In this document: positions 16,639 to 25,691 of the stretch, piece by piece
Layout: the number at the start of each line of letters is the position of its first letter
How positions within the stretch are numbered: the first letter of the stretch is position 1
From: Pseudomonas sp. BN411
GTDB taxonomy: Bacteria > Pseudomonadota > Gammaproteobacteria > Pseudomonadales > Pseudomonadaceae
DNA length: 64,000 nucleotides
Direction: 5' to 3'
NCBI RefSeq assembly: GCF_029871235.1
Contig: NZ_SSOM01000069.1
Location: 62,001 to 126,000 of the forward strand
Translations under genes and position numbers: made by a program
The notes under the pieces: model-generated
Told to the model about the DNA's origin: nothing
The model's database searches: none
Seen by the model: only the letters and a program-made list of their open reading frames with translations

Positions 16639-17766
16639 GTGGCCATCGACATTATCTGGATCCGCGACGACGCTGCGCTGGCCGAACACTGCGCCGTGTG
16701 GCGGCGCCTGCCCTTCGTGGCCCTGGACACCGAGTTCATGCGGGTCGACACCTTCTACCCCAAGGCCGGCCTGGTGCAGGTCGGCGACGGTGAACACGCC
16801 TTCCTCATCGACCCGCTGCTGATTCGCGACTGGTCCCCCTTCGCCGAACTGCTGGAAGACCGGGCTGTACTCAAGGTGCTGCACGCCTGCAGCGAGGACC
16901 TGGAGGTCTTCCTGCGCCTGACCGGTTCCCTGCCGCAGCCGCTGCTGGACACCCAGTTGGCCGCCGGTTACCTCGGCATCGGCTACTCCATGGGCTATTC
17001 GCGTCTGGTGCAGGCGGTCCTCGGCATCGACCTGCCCAAGGACGAAACCCGTTCCGACTGGCTGCAGCGCCCGCTCACCGAGATGCAAGTGCGCTATGCC
17101 GCCGAAGACGCGCAGCACCTGGCCGAGCTCTACGCCGCCCTGGAACCGCGCCTGACCGAGCCCAAGCGCGCCTGGGTGCTGGAAGATGGCGCCGAACTGG
17201 TGGCCAACCTGCGCCGCGAAGTCCTTCCCGAAGAGCTTTACCGCGAAGCCAAGCTGGCCTGGAAGCTTTCTCGTGCCCAGCTCGCCGTGCTGCGCGAGCT
17301 GTGCGCCTGGCGCGAGATTGAAGCGCGCCTGCGCGACCAGCCGCGCAACCGCATCCTGCGTGAGCACAGCCTTTGGCCACTGGCGCGCTTCCAGCCGGAC
17401 AACCTGGTGTCCCTGGCGCGAATCGAGGACATGCACCCGCGCACCGTGCGTCAGGACGGCAATACCCTGCTTAAATTGATCCGCGAGGCCGCCGAGACTC
17501 CGCCCGATCAATGGCCAGAAGCACTGCCCGAGCCGCTGCCGCCGGATGCCTCGCCATTGCTGAAGAAGCTGCGTGCCGTCGGCCATTCCGAAGCCGAACG
17601 CCTCGGAATGGCGCCGGAACTGATGCTGCGCAAGAAGCACCTGGAAGCCCTGCTCAAGAGCGGTTTCCCCGATGGCCCCTACAGCCTGCCCGACGGCCTG
17701 CGTGGCTGGCGCCGCGAGCTGATGGGCCAGGCCCTGCTGGACACCCTGGCCACGGCCGGCCAATGA
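16639..17766 (+). CDS. rnd: Ribonuclease D
   Basis: 375 residues with a GTG start behind AAGGAG. DEDD 3'-5' exonuclease: motif I is ALDTEFMR (residues 33-40), motif II lies in [10 protein letters not shown], and motif III is YAAEDAQHL with the Tyr-x3-Asp pattern. An HRDC domain follows ([20 protein letters not shown]). It trims tRNA and stable RNA 3' ends. The stop overlaps an in-frame ATG at 17763 of the ycgL frame, so rnd and ycgL are co-transcribed. Confidence 0.96.
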   Translation: MAIDIIWIRDDAALAEHCAVWRRLPFVALDTEFMRVDTFYPKAGLVQVGDGEHAFLIDPLLIRDWSPFAELLEDRAVLKVLHACSEDLEVFLRLTGSLPQPLLDTQLAAGYLGIGYSMGYSRLVQAVLGIDLPKDETRSDWLQRPLTEMQVRYAAEDAQHLAELYAALEPRLTEPKRAWVLEDGAELVANLRREVLPEELYREAKLAWKLSRAQLAVLRELCAWREIEARLRDQPRNRILREHSLWPLARFQPDNLVSLARIEDMHPRTVRQDGNTLLKLIREAAETPPDQWPEALPEPLPPDASPLLKKLRAVGHSEAERLGMAPELMLRKKHLEALLKSGFPDGPYSLPDGLRGWRRELMGQALLDTLATAGQ

Positions 17767-17813
17767 ACCAATCCGCCGTGCCGTCCGGCACGGCTCGCCC
17801 CACGAGCCCGACC

Positions 17814-18107
17814 ATGAAACGTATCTGCTCCATCTACAAAAGCCCGCGCAAGAACGAGATGTACCTCTACGTCGACAAGCGCGAAGCCCTGAGCCGTGTG
17901 CCCGAAGCCCTGATCGCCGCCTTCGGCGCCCCGCAGCACACCTTTGACCTGGTGCTGACGCCCGAGCGCCAGCTGGCCCGCGAGGACATCAACAAGGTGC
18001 TGGAGAACATCGAGAAGCAGGGCTATCACCTGCAGATGCCGCCGGCCCAGGACGAGTACATCGAGCACCTGCCGGAAGAATTGCTGCGGATGAACGACCC
18101 CATCTGA
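17814..18107 (+). CDS. ycgL: YcgL domain protein
   Basis: 97 residues, [20 protein letters not shown] with the family's central [12 protein letters not shown] and ending [13 protein letters not shown]. YcgL is a small conserved gamma-proteobacterial protein; in Pseudomonas it usually follows rnd. No reaction is firmly established. The start given matches the family's length. An upstream ATG at 17763 would overlap the rnd stop and add 17 residues of low-complexity sequence, and may couple translation to rnd. Confidence 0.9.
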   Translation: MKRICSIYKSPRKNEMYLYVDKREALSRVPEALIAAFGAPQHTFDLVLTPERQLAREDINKVLENIEKQGYHLQMPPAQDEYIEHLPEELLRMNDPI

Positions 18108-19036
18108 TGAAAATCCTCATCGCCGAAGAAGAGTTCGCCCTCTACGCCGACCTGCTGCGCACCCAGACTGGCCTGCAGTTCCATGGCGGCAGCGATGTAG
18201 AGCGCCTGGCGGAGGCCGCGCGGGAATGCCCGGTGTGGCTGGGCGAGCCCGACCTGATGGCGGAGTTGCTGCGCAGGGGCTGCAAGCCGGAGTGGATGCA
18301 GTCGACCTGGGCCGGCATCACCCCGCTGCTGGCCGCCGACCTGCCCCAGGACTACCGGTTGACCCGCGCCGTGGGCATCTTCGGCCAGGTGATGGCCGAG
18401 TACGTCCTCACCTACCTGCTGGCCCATCAGCGGCAGCTGTTCTCGCGGGCCGCCGCCCAGGCCGAGAAACGCTGGGACAACCGCCTGCCGCGCAGCCTCG
18501 AAGGCAAGCGCGTGCTGATCGTCGGCAGCGGCGATATCGGCCAGAGTGTGGCCGGCTTCCTCGAACCCTTCGGCGTGGAGCTCCACGGCATTGCCCGCGA
18601 GCCGCGCCCGCTGGAACCTTTCGAGCGGGTCTTCGGCATGGAGGCGCTGACCGATCAGGTGGCCTGGGCCGATTGCGTGGTGAACCTGCTGCCGGATACC
18701 CCGACCACCCGCGACATCTACCACGCGGCGACTTTCGCCTGCATGCGCCCGACCGCCCTGTTCATCAATGCCGGACGCGGCGTGGCGGTGGTGGAGCACG
18801 ACCTGGTGGCGGCACTGCAGGCCGGCCAGCTGGCGGCGGCGGTGATCGACGTCTGTCGCGAAGAGCCGTTGCCCGCCTGGCACCCGTTCTGGAACGCGCC
18901 CAACCTGCTGGTCACCGGCCACAGCTCGGCACCCACGCTGCCCAGCGCCATGGCCCGGCTGTTCGTCGACAACCTCAACCACTACCAGGCGGGCGAACCG
19001 TTGCGCGGGCAGGTCAATTTCGAGCGCGGCTACTGA
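18107..19036 (+). CDS. D-isomer-specific 2-hydroxyacid dehydrogenase (GhrA-like)
   Basis: 309 residues. The NAD(P)-binding Rossmann motif is LIVGSGDIGQSVAGFL near residue 140. NLLPDTPTTRDIY and FINAGRGVAVVEHDLV carry the substrate-site region, and LPAWHPFWNAPNLLVTGH holds the catalytic histidine. The HPFW-x-(A/H)PN wording is typical of the glyoxylate/hydroxypyruvate reductase GhrA class. The start overlaps the ycgL stop by one base (TGATG), so it belongs to the rnd-ycgL operon. Confidence 0.9.
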   Translation: MKILIAEEEFALYADLLRTQTGLQFHGGSDVERLAEAARECPVWLGEPDLMAELLRRGCKPEWMQSTWAGITPLLAADLPQDYRLTRAVGIFGQVMAEYVLTYLLAHQRQLFSRAAAQAEKRWDNRLPRSLEGKRVLIVGSGDIGQSVAGFLEPFGVELHGIAREPRPLEPFERVFGMEALTDQVAWADCVVNLLPDTPTTRDIYHAATFACMRPTALFINAGRGVAVVEHDLVAALQAGQLAAAVIDVCREEPLPAWHPFWNAPNLLVTGHSSAPTLPSAMARLFVDNLNHYQAGEPLRGQVNFERGY

Positions 19037-19129
19037 GTTCGCCGCGCTGTAACCGACGGTCAGCTATGCTTGGCCGATACCCTGTACCCGACTAGACTAC
19101 GCGCCCCCCGAACCAACCCCCCGCACGCC

Positions 19130-19579
19130 ATGGCCGCCAAAGTCGAACCTTTCTGGAAGCGCAAGACCCTCGCACAGCTCGATCAGGAAGAGTGGGAATC
19201 CCTCTGCGACGGCTGCGGCCTGTGCTGCCTGCAGAAGCTCGAAGACGAGGACGACGGCAGCGTCTATTACACGCGTATCGCCTGCAAGCTGCTGGACCTG
19301 AAGACCTGCCGCTGCACCGATTACGCCAATCGCCGCAAGTTCGTCGCCGACTGCATCCAGCTCACCCCGGCCCAGGCCGACGAGTTCCAATGGCTGCCGC
19401 CCACCTGCGGTTATCGCCTGGTGGCTGAGGGCAAGGACCTGCCGCCCTGGCACCACCTGGTCTGCAATGACCCCGAAGCGGTGCACAAGACGGGTATCTC
19501 CCAATCCGGTCGCATGCTCAGCGAGAACAGCGTCTCCGAGGATGATTGGGAGGACTATCTGATTTTCCGCGCTGGCTAG
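19130..19579 (+). CDS. UPF0260/YcgN family cysteine-cluster protein
   Basis: 149 residues with the start at [17 protein letters not shown], matching family length; an upstream in-frame ATG at 19070 gives an unlikely extension. Cysteines are arranged [12 protein letters not shown], then [23 protein letters not shown] and CND, consistent with a metal or Fe-S-binding CxxCxxCC family (zinc/iron-chelating domain). The function is not established. It is commonly found after the rnd-ycgL group in Pseudomonas. Confidence 0.9.
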   Translation: MAAKVEPFWKRKTLAQLDQEEWESLCDGCGLCCLQKLEDEDDGSVYYTRIACKLLDLKTCRCTDYANRRKFVADCIQLTPAQADEFQWLPPTCGYRLVAEGKDLPPWHHLVCNDPEAVHKTGISQSGRMLSENSVSEDDWEDYLIFRAG

Positions 19580-19703
19580 CAGGCAGTTGCAAGCTGGCGC
19601 GTCGCTCACGTTTTCAACGTGCTGCAGGGGTGGTAACGGATCAAATCGCCACCTTTCGAGTCTCAGGGACTGATCGTCACACCCACCAAGGAAGCCATTC
19701 TCG

Positions 19704-20927
19704 ATGTCCGCCCGTTCCCAGCTCGTGCTGTCCACCGTCCTGCTCACCCTGAGCGCCCCCTTGTGGGCGGCGAAGAAGGTCGATCTCGACTATCAGGTGC
19801 GCTTTCTGCCCGAGAGCGACCAGGCGGAAGTCAATGTGGTGCTGGAGAAGGGTGACGGCGTGCGCAGCCTGCGCTTCGACCTGGGCGACAAGGGCTACTA
19901 CAGCGACTTCAAGGCCAGCGGCACCTGGAACCAGGAAGACCCGGGCCACGGCACCTGGGTGCCCGGCAAGGGCAAGGCCAGCCTCAGTTACAAGGTGCGC
20001 ATCAGCCATCCCCGTGGCGACGGCCGCTTCGACGCCCGCATGACCCCGGACTGGGCATTGCTGCGTGGTGACGACCTGGTGCCGGCGGCACGCCTGGACA
20101 TGGTGGAAGGCGTCGACCTGGTGGCGCGCCTGCAGTTCGAACTGCCCAGCGGCTGGCAGTCGGTGGAAACCGGTTGGCCGCGCATCGGCAAAAACCGTTT
20201 CCGCATCGACAATCCCGAGCGCATGCTCGATCGCCCCACCGGCTGGATCCTCGCCGGCAAGCTGGGCAGCCGCCGGGTCACCCTGGGTACGACCGACGTC
20301 ACCGTCAGCGCCCCGGTGGGCGAAGGCATGCGGCGCATGGACATCCTGACCATGCTCACCTTCGTCTGGCCCCATGCCCAGGAAGTCTTCCCCCGCGAGC
20401 CGGGCAAGCTGCTGATCGTCGGCGCCAACGACCCCATGTGGCGCGGCGGCCTGTCGGCACCCAACTCGTTCTTCATGCACTCGGGGCGCCCGATGGTGAG
20501 CGAGAACGGCACCAGCTCCCTGGTGCATGAGCTGGTGCACGTGCTCAGCCGGATCAGCGATACCGACCGCAGTGACTGGATCAGCGAAGGGGTGGCCGAG
20601 TACTACGCCATCGAACTGCTGCGCCGCTCAGGTGGCCTGGGCGACGACCGCTACGAGGCGATCCGCGGGCAGCTGCGCCAGTGGAGCAAGAAGGTGGATA
20701 GCCTGCGCGGCGAACATGCCAGCGGCGCCATCACCGCCCGTGCCGTACTGCTGCTGCAGGACCTGGACAAGGAAATCCGCCTGCGCACCGACGGCAAGCA
20801 CTCCATGGACGACGTCGCCCGCGGCCTGATGCGCCTGGACAAGGCCAGCACCAAGGACTTCATCGAAATCACCGAGAACATCATGGGCGGCGCGTCGGAC
20901 GTGCTGGATACCAAGCTGTTGCGTTAA
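19704..20927 (+). CDS. Exported M61/M1-like zinc metallopeptidase
   Basis: 407 residues. A signal peptide ends at LSAPLWA/AKK. The N-terminal half is beta-rich, and the C-terminal half carries the gluzincin motif SLVHELVHVLSR (zinc ligands His275 and His279, catalytic Glu276) followed by DWISEGVAEYYA, where Glu295 is the expected third ligand. This is the HExxH...NEG-A pattern of M1 and M61 peptidases, with Ser replacing Asn before EG. The canonical M1 GAMEN motif is absent, so M61 or a relative is more likely. The substrate is unknown and the enzyme should be periplasmic. Confidence 0.75.
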   Translation: MSARSQLVLSTVLLTLSAPLWAAKKVDLDYQVRFLPESDQAEVNVVLEKGDGVRSLRFDLGDKGYYSDFKASGTWNQEDPGHGTWVPGKGKASLSYKVRISHPRGDGRFDARMTPDWALLRGDDLVPAARLDMVEGVDLVARLQFELPSGWQSVETGWPRIGKNRFRIDNPERMLDRPTGWILAGKLGSRRVTLGTTDVTVSAPVGEGMRRMDILTMLTFVWPHAQEVFPREPGKLLIVGANDPMWRGGLSAPNSFFMHSGRPMVSENGTSSLVHELVHVLSRISDTDRSDWISEGVAEYYAIELLRRSGGLGDDRYEAIRGQLRQWSKKVDSLRGEHASGAITARAVLLLQDLDKEIRLRTDGKHSMDDVARGLMRLDKASTKDFIEITENIMGGASDVLDTKLLR

Positions 20928-21291
20928 GCATTGCTGGAACGTCCTAGTCCCGGCTGCTTACCGAGTTCTGCGGATGTATCTGGTTTCGCCTTCCCAGGCG
21001 AGTCCCTTTTTCAAACGTCGGAATGCCGCCCACAAAAAGGAACCAAAACGCTTGCCCCTGCATTCGGCCCCGGCTTCGCCGGGGTTCCCTCCCTTCATCG
21101 TTGCGCCGGGGGCACGGCGAGAGGGGCCATCCATGGCCCCACACGCCTCTCGCGGCATCCATGCCGCTCGTCCCCCTCTGCAACGATTTCGCTCGGCCTC
21201 CTGAAGGGGCGGAGTCCCCGCCCCACCTATTTCGCTCAGTTTCAGGCGGTGTATGGGCTTCAGGATTGTTTTAGCCGCGCCGACGCGAGTC

Positions 21292-21332
21292 ACCCCTCGC
21301 CCGCCTGCGGGAGAGGGGCCGGGGGTGAGGGG
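21292..21332. repeat. CCCTCACCC/GAGAGGGG palindromic repeat, copy 3
   Basis: ACCCCTCGCCCGCCTGCGGGAGAGGGG then CCGGGGGTGAGGGG. Same family as 3132-3170 and 30752-30790; the inner CCCGCCTGCGGG forms the hairpin tip. Confidence 0.75.
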
Positions 21333-21370
21333 GGCGGGCTGGCGCGAAAGTCTGGAAGGCCTGCGTTGGA

Positions 21371-21412
21371 AGGGGCTGCTGCGAAACCCCTGGCGAATGA
21401 ATTCGCCCCTAC
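21371..21412. repeat. GCGAATGAATTCGCCCC element, half copy
   Basis: AGGGGCTGCTGCGAAACCCC forms a small hairpin and leads into GCGAATGAATTCGCCCCTAC, the right-hand end of the composite element seen complete at 50012-50106. The left end is missing here. Confidence 0.7.
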
Positions 21413-21437
21413 ACGCATTGGTCCGTCGCCAATCGGG

Positions 21438-22133
21438 TTACATCTCCCCCCTTCGTCCGCTCAGCAGCTCCAGCATGGCCGCCGCCGTGGGCTCGGACGA
21501 CGCCGGGTTCTGCCCGGTGATCAGGTTGCCGTCGGCAACCACATGGGGCTGCCAGTCCGCCACCTTGGAGAAGTGGCCGCCCTTTTCCTTCAATTCGTCC
21601 TCCAGCAGGAAGGGCACCACGTCGGCCAGGCCGACGGCGGTTTCCTCGGAGTTGGAGAAGCCGGTCACCGCGTTGCCCTGCACCAGCGGCGCGCCGTCCG
21701 GCGCCTTGGCGTTGAGCAGTACCGCCGGCGCGTGGCAAACGGCGCCGACGGGTTTGCCGGCAGCGTAGAAGGCTTCGACCATCACGATGGAATGCAGGTC
21801 GTCCACCAGGTCCCACATCGGGCCGTGGCCGCCGGGGTAGAAGAGGGCGTCGTAGTCGCCAGGCTGCAGGCCGGCCAGCATATGGGTGTTGGCGAGCGCC
21901 CGACGGGCTTCGTCATCGTCGCGAAAGCGGTGGGTCGCTTCGGTCTGCGCCTCCGGGTCGTCGCTCTTCGGGTCCAGCGGTGGGTGGCCGCCCTTGGGGG
22001 AAGCCAGCACCACCTCGGCGCCGGCATCGCGGAACGCGAAGTAGGGGGCGGCGAACTCCTCCAGCCAGAAACCGGTCTTCTTGCCGGTGTTGCCCAGCTG
22101 ATCATGGGAGGTCAGTACCATGAGGATCTTCAT
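21438..22133 (-). CDS. DJ-1/PfpI family protein (type 1 glutamine amidotransferase-like, Hsp31 type)
   Basis: 231 residues. The nucleophile elbow is VGAVCHAPAVLL with Cys133. FYPGGHGPMWDL precedes it, and an internal SPKGGHPPLDP is typical of the Hsp31/YDR533C-like branch, which includes glyoxalase III and deglycase-type enzymes. It probably handles methylglyoxal or damaged thiols, but specificity is uncertain. An ATG at 22133 gives the family's length. Confidence 0.85.
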   Translation of the reverse strand: MKILMVLTSHDQLGNTGKKTGFWLEEFAAPYFAFRDAGAEVVLASPKGGHPPLDPKSDDPEAQTEATHRFRDDDEARRALANTHMLAGLQPGDYDALFYPGGHGPMWDLVDDLHSIVMVEAFYAAGKPVGAVCHAPAVLLNAKAPDGAPLVQGNAVTGFSNSEETAVGLADVVPFLLEDELKEKGGHFSKVADWQPHVVADGNLITGQNPASSEPTAAAMLELLSGRRGEM

Positions 22134-22174
22134 CGTGATCTCCTTGCAGACTCGGTTTCGAACGGCCCGGCGGG

Positions 22175-22549
22175 CTATTCCTCGCGCTTCAACAGGTCGC
22201 CGATAGCGGCGAATGCCTTGTAGGTGGCGCGCGGTCCCTGCCGCGCGCCGGGTTGTTCTTCGCTGTGCCACTGCTGGTCGGTGTAGCGGGAGTGCTCGTT
22301 GTCATGACAGTAGAGACAGAGCAGCTCCCAGTTCGAGCCGTCGGCCGGATTGTTGTCATGGTTGTGATCGCGGTGGTGCACGGTAAGTTCGGACAGGCGC
22401 TTGCCGCTGAACTCGCGACCGCAACGGGTGCAGATCCACGGAAACAGCTTCAGCGCCTGCTCCCGATAGCTGTGTTCGCGCCGTTTGCGTTCGTCGGCGA
22501 GCAATTTGTCCAGCTTGCCGGTCGGCGTCGCCGACGGTCCCGTACTCAT
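22175..22549 (-). CDS. yajD: HNH nuclease family protein, YajD-like
   Basis: 124 residues. The HNH core is visible: CTRCGREFSGKRLSEL, then VHHRDHNHDNNPADGSNW, then LLCLYCHDNEHSRY. Four cysteines in two CxxC pairs hold a structural zinc, and HHRDH...N...H form the catalytic set. This is the widely conserved YajD family; no biological substrate is established. It lies upstream of the DJ-1 gene on the same strand with a 41-base gap, so the two may be co-transcribed. Confidence 0.88.
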   Translation of the reverse strand: MSTGPSATPTGKLDKLLADERKRREHSYREQALKLFPWICTRCGREFSGKRLSELTVHHRDHNHDNNPADGSNWELLCLYCHDNEHSRYTDQQWHSEEQPGARQGPRATYKAFAAIGDLLKREE

Positions 22550-22682
22550 CTTTCGCTCCCGTGCCTGAACCTGTGAAAAGTCTAGTTGCGAGGACGCCGG
22601 ATCGCTGGCATCCCGTCGCGTCGGGAAGCGTCCGATCCGGCGGGAACTAGACTGGTTTCAGTGATGAGCAGGAGGCCGCATC

Positions 22683-23009
22683 ATGACTCGCTCCCGAATT
22701 CCTCTTCTCCTGGCGCTGGCCCTGATCGCCGGTGGGGCGCTGGCGCAGAATCCCCCTCTGCTGCGGGCGCCGCTGCAGGCGCCGGCAGGAGCACCCGGTA
22801 CGGCAAATCCGCAGCCGTACCCGCAAGTGGTGCCGCGCGCGGTCACCAGCCCGTCGCCGCAGAGCGGAAGTCCGCAATTGATGAAGCGTCCAGACCAGGA
22901 ACAGCGCCTGCGCGAGTCCCTGGAGCAGCGCGACCAGCCCATTCCGGTGCTGGAGCAGCAACTGGAGCGCAACTCCAAGGGGCTTGGGACCAGCACCGGC
23001 AATCCCTGA
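22683..23009 (+). CDS. Small exported Pro/Gln-rich hypothetical protein
   Basis: 108 residues. The signal peptide RIPLLLALALIAGGALA ends before QNPPLLRAPLQAP. The mature part is low-complexity, rich in Pro, Gln, Ser and Arg, and has a short charged helix (RPDQEQRLRESLEQRDQPIP) that could be a coiled coil. No family recognised. AGGAGG lies near the start. The stop touches the converging oligopeptidase gene with no spare bases. Confidence 0.65.
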   Translation: MTRSRIPLLLALALIAGGALAQNPPLLRAPLQAPAGAPGTANPQPYPQVVPRAVTSPSPQSGSPQLMKRPDQEQRLRESLEQRDQPIPVLEQQLERNSKGLGTSTGNP

Positions 23010-25046
23010 TCAGTTACCGGAAAGGCCCAGCACCTTGAGCAGGAAGGCGTATTCCAGCGCCACGTCGCGCAGCGCCTGGTAGCGGCCGCTCATGCCGCCG
23101 TGGCCGGCGCCGAGGTCGGTCTTGAGCAGCAGCGGGTTGCTGTCGGTGCGCGTTGCGCGCAGGCGGGCCACCCACTTGGCCGCTTCCCAGTACTGCACAC
23201 GGCTGTCGTTGTAGCCGGCCACCACGAGCATCGCCGGATAGGCCTGGGCGCGGACGTTTTCGTAGGGCGCATAACCCTTGATCCGCTCGAATACCTCGGG
23301 GTCGTTCGGGTCGCCCCATTCGTCGTACTCGGTCACAGTCAGCGGCAGGTCGGGGTTCTGCATGGTGTTCAGCACATCCACGAACGGTACTTCGGCGATG
23401 GCCGCGGCGAAGAGTTCGGGGCGCAGGTTGAGCACCGCCCCGATCAGCAGGCCACCGGCGCTGCCACCGCTGACGGCCAACTGCGCCCGGCTGGTGTAGC
23501 CCTCGGCGATCAGGTGTTCGGCGCAGGCGATGAAGTCGCCGAAGGTGTTGGCCTTGTGCTCCAGCTTGCCAGCGCGGTACCAGGCTTCGCCCAGCTCACC
23601 GCCGCCGCGCACATGGGCGATGGCGAAGACGAAGCCGCGATCCAGCAGGCTCAGTCGCGCATGGGAGAACCAGGGGTCGAGGCTCTCGCCGTAGGCGCCG
23701 TAGCCATAGAGGTAGAGCGGGGCGGGCTTGCCCAGGGCTTCGCGGCGGGCCACCAGGCTGATGGGAACGCGCGTGCCGTCCGCCGCCGTCGCCCAGAGAC
23801 GCTGGCTGACATAGGCATCGGCATCAAACGGGCCTTCCACCGGGGTTTCTTTCAGCACTTTCTGCTCGCCGCTGGCCAGTTCCAGCTGGCGAACCTGGGC
23901 CGGGCGATTCAGGGCTTCGTAGCGCAGGCGAACGAACGGGCTGTCGAACTCCAGGTTGTCCTGCACGTAAAGGCTGTAGGCAGCGTCCGGCAGTTGCAGC
24001 GGGTAGGGCGCGGCGCCTTCCGGGTGCACCTGGACGATGGGCAGGCCGCCTTCGCGCAGGCTGAGGACGAAACCGCCGGCGTTCAGGCTGATGCCCTCCA
24101 GCATGCGGGCCTCGTCGTGGGCGATCAGTTCCTGCCAGTGCGCGCGGGTGGGTTCTCTCTCGGTGGCGTGGTAGAGGGCGAAGTTGATGCCGGTCTGGTT
24201 GCTGCGCAGCAGCCAGGCCCATTGCCCGTTCAGCCTGCCGTGGTCGGCGTAGTACTCGTGGTTTTCCTCGCGCGGTGCCAGGCAGGTCCAGCTGCCTTCA
24301 GGCGTCTCGGCATCCAGCACCCAGGTTTCGCTGGTGGTCTTGCTGTTCAGCAGCAGGATCAGTTGGCGCTCGGAACTGGCGCGATAGCAGTGGAGGAAGA
24401 AGCGGCCGTCGCCTTCCTCGAACACCTGGATGGCGCCGGCTTCGCCCAGGCGATGGCGGTGCAGGCGGTGCGGGCGGTGGGTGTCGTCCAGTTCGCCGAA
24501 GAACAGGGTGGCGCTGTCATTGGCCCAGGTCATGCTGCCGTCGCACTGCTCGAAAGGCAGGGCGGTCACCTCACCGCTGGCCAGTTCCTTGACGAACAGC
24601 TGGTAGATCTCGTCGCCGCTGGTGTCCAGGCTGTAGGCCAGGCGCGCGTGGTCGGGGCTGACGCTGAAGGCGCCGATGGAGAGGAAGCCGCCGGCCGCCA
24701 GCTCGTTCGGGTCCAGCAGCAGCTCCTCGGCCGCCGTGTCCGGGGTCAGGGAACCGTCCGCCGGACGCGGGCAGCGGTAATGGCGCCCGTACTCGTCGCC
24801 GGTGGTGGTGCGCTGGTAGTAGAGCCAGGGGCCCCAGGGCACCGGCAGGGACAGGTCGGTCTCGCGGATGCGGCCCTTGATCTCCTGGAACAGCGTCTCG
24901 CGGAGCTCCTTCTGGTCGGCCAGTTCGGTTTCCAGCCAGGCGTTCTCCGCTTCGAGGTGGGCGAGTACCTCGGGAGCGTCGCGCTCTTCCAGCCAGCGGT
25001 AGGGGTCGTCACCGGGTTCGATGCGGGCGATGGGGACTTGGGACAT
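23010..25046 (-). CDS. ptrB: Oligopeptidase B (S9 prolyl oligopeptidase family)
   Basis: 678 residues from MSQVPIARIEPG (an ATG six bases further up is also in frame; GAG spacing favours this one). The N-terminal propeller is followed by the alpha/beta-hydrolase domain: catalytic serine in AVSGGSAGGLLIG, aspartate in VVAGYNDSRVQYWEA, and histidine in GAGHGGMSGRY. It cleaves short peptides after basic residues. RGGGELGEAWYRAGK is the typical S9A segment. The long frame on the opposite strand is a GC shadow. Confidence 0.93.
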   Translation of the reverse strand: MSQVPIARIEPGDDPYRWLEERDAPEVLAHLEAENAWLETELADQKELRETLFQEIKGRIRETDLSLPVPWGPWLYYQRTTTGDEYGRHYRCPRPADGSLTPDTAAEELLLDPNELAAGGFLSIGAFSVSPDHARLAYSLDTSGDEIYQLFVKELASGEVTALPFEQCDGSMTWANDSATLFFGELDDTHRPHRLHRHRLGEAGAIQVFEEGDGRFFLHCYRASSERQLILLLNSKTTSETWVLDAETPEGSWTCLAPREENHEYYADHGRLNGQWAWLLRSNQTGINFALYHATEREPTRAHWQELIAHDEARMLEGISLNAGGFVLSLREGGLPIVQVHPEGAAPYPLQLPDAAYSLYVQDNLEFDSPFVRLRYEALNRPAQVRQLELASGEQKVLKETPVEGPFDADAYVSQRLWATAADGTRVPISLVARREALGKPAPLYLYGYGAYGESLDPWFSHARLSLLDRGFVFAIAHVRGGGELGEAWYRAGKLEHKANTFGDFIACAEHLIAEGYTSRAQLAVSGGSAGGLLIGAVLNLRPELFAAAIAEVPFVDVLNTMQNPDLPLTVTEYDEWGDPNDPEVFERIKGYAPYENVRAQAYPAMLVVAGYNDSRVQYWEAAKWVARLRATRTDSNPLLLKTDLGAGHGGMSGRYQALRDVALEYAFLLKVLGLSGN

Positions 25047-25147
25047 GGGCATTCTCGAAGGCAGGCCGGGCGGCGACGGCAGGAGCGCCGGAACCGCGAA
25101 AAGCGTTTATCATAAGCGCCCTTTTGCCAGCCTTGCCACGGACGCCA

Positions 25148-25627
25148 ATGACTGAACACGACTACCTGCTCGCCTGGTCCGCCTACGGAGTGGCTGCGCT
25201 TGGCTGCCTGTTGGTGTGGTTCCGCATGACCGGCTGGATGTGGCGCTGGCTGCGTGAGCCCCTGCGGTTGCTGGTAGCGGTCCTGTTGCTGACCCCGACC
25301 ATCGTCGACCCGGCCAAGGACCAGTTCGCCCCGGCCGTGGCCATCACCGCCCTGGACGTCGTGTTCAAGGTCGGCAACAACGCCTGGAAGGCGGCGCTGG
25401 ACCTGACCATGTACAGCATCATCGCCCTGACCCTGTACCTGGTGTTCGCCGCTATTCGCTGGCCCATCGAGAACAAGCTCAAGGCACGCCGCGCCGAGCG
25501 CGAGGCCGCACAACAGGCCGATGAAGAGCCGACCCTGCGTGAAGTCATGCGCGACGGCCGGCCCGAAGCCGATACCCGCCTTGATCAGAACGGCGACCGC
25601 CGCCTGCGAATCGAACCTCGCCTGTAA
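25148..25627 (+). CDS. Conserved membrane protein, 159 residues
   Basis: Starts MTEHDYLLAWSAYGVAALGC. Three hydrophobic stretches are visible (about residues 8-28, 38-53 and 85-105), followed by a charged cytoplasmic tail (KARRAEREAAQQADEEPTLR). The family is unnamed as far as I can recognise. It is divergent from ptrB and lies just upstream of the HIT gene on the same strand, a spacing compatible with co-transcription. Confidence 0.78.
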   Translation: MTEHDYLLAWSAYGVAALGCLLVWFRMTGWMWRWLREPLRLLVAVLLLTPTIVDPAKDQFAPAVAITALDVVFKVGNNAWKAALDLTMYSIIALTLYLVFAAIRWPIENKLKARRAEREAAQQADEEPTLREVMRDGRPEADTRLDQNGDRRLRIEPRL

Positions 25628-25691
25628 CGCCGGGGCCTTGCAGCCTGGGCACGACACGTTCAGCATGAGCCATTCCCGTGAAGGAGCGCCC

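Larger units (their letters stand above)
20928..21437. other. 510-base intergenic region made of repeat material
   Basis: No gene called. From about 20940 to 21230 both strands have broken open frames rich in Pro, Arg and Gly (on the minus strand wording such as FWFLFVGGIPTFEKGTR). I regard these as translation of a recurrent non-coding element rather than genes. A CCCTCACCC-type repeat follows at 21292-21332 and half of the GCGAATGAATTCGCCCC element at 21371-21412. No promoter stands out. Confidence 0.5.

Noticed and set aside
15985-17763. A 592-codon minus-strand frame opposite the DapA-like gene and rnd
   Set aside because: Crosses two unrelated plus-strand genes and the promoter between them; no recognisable domain.
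17763-17813. Earlier ATG for ycgL overlapping the rnd stop
   Set aside because: It adds 17 low-complexity residues absent from the family's normal N-terminus; it may still act in translational coupling.
23100-25115. A long plus-strand frame (671 codons) opposite oligopeptidase B
   Set aside because: Antisense shadow of a gene with intact catalytic motifs; composition typical of a GC shadow.
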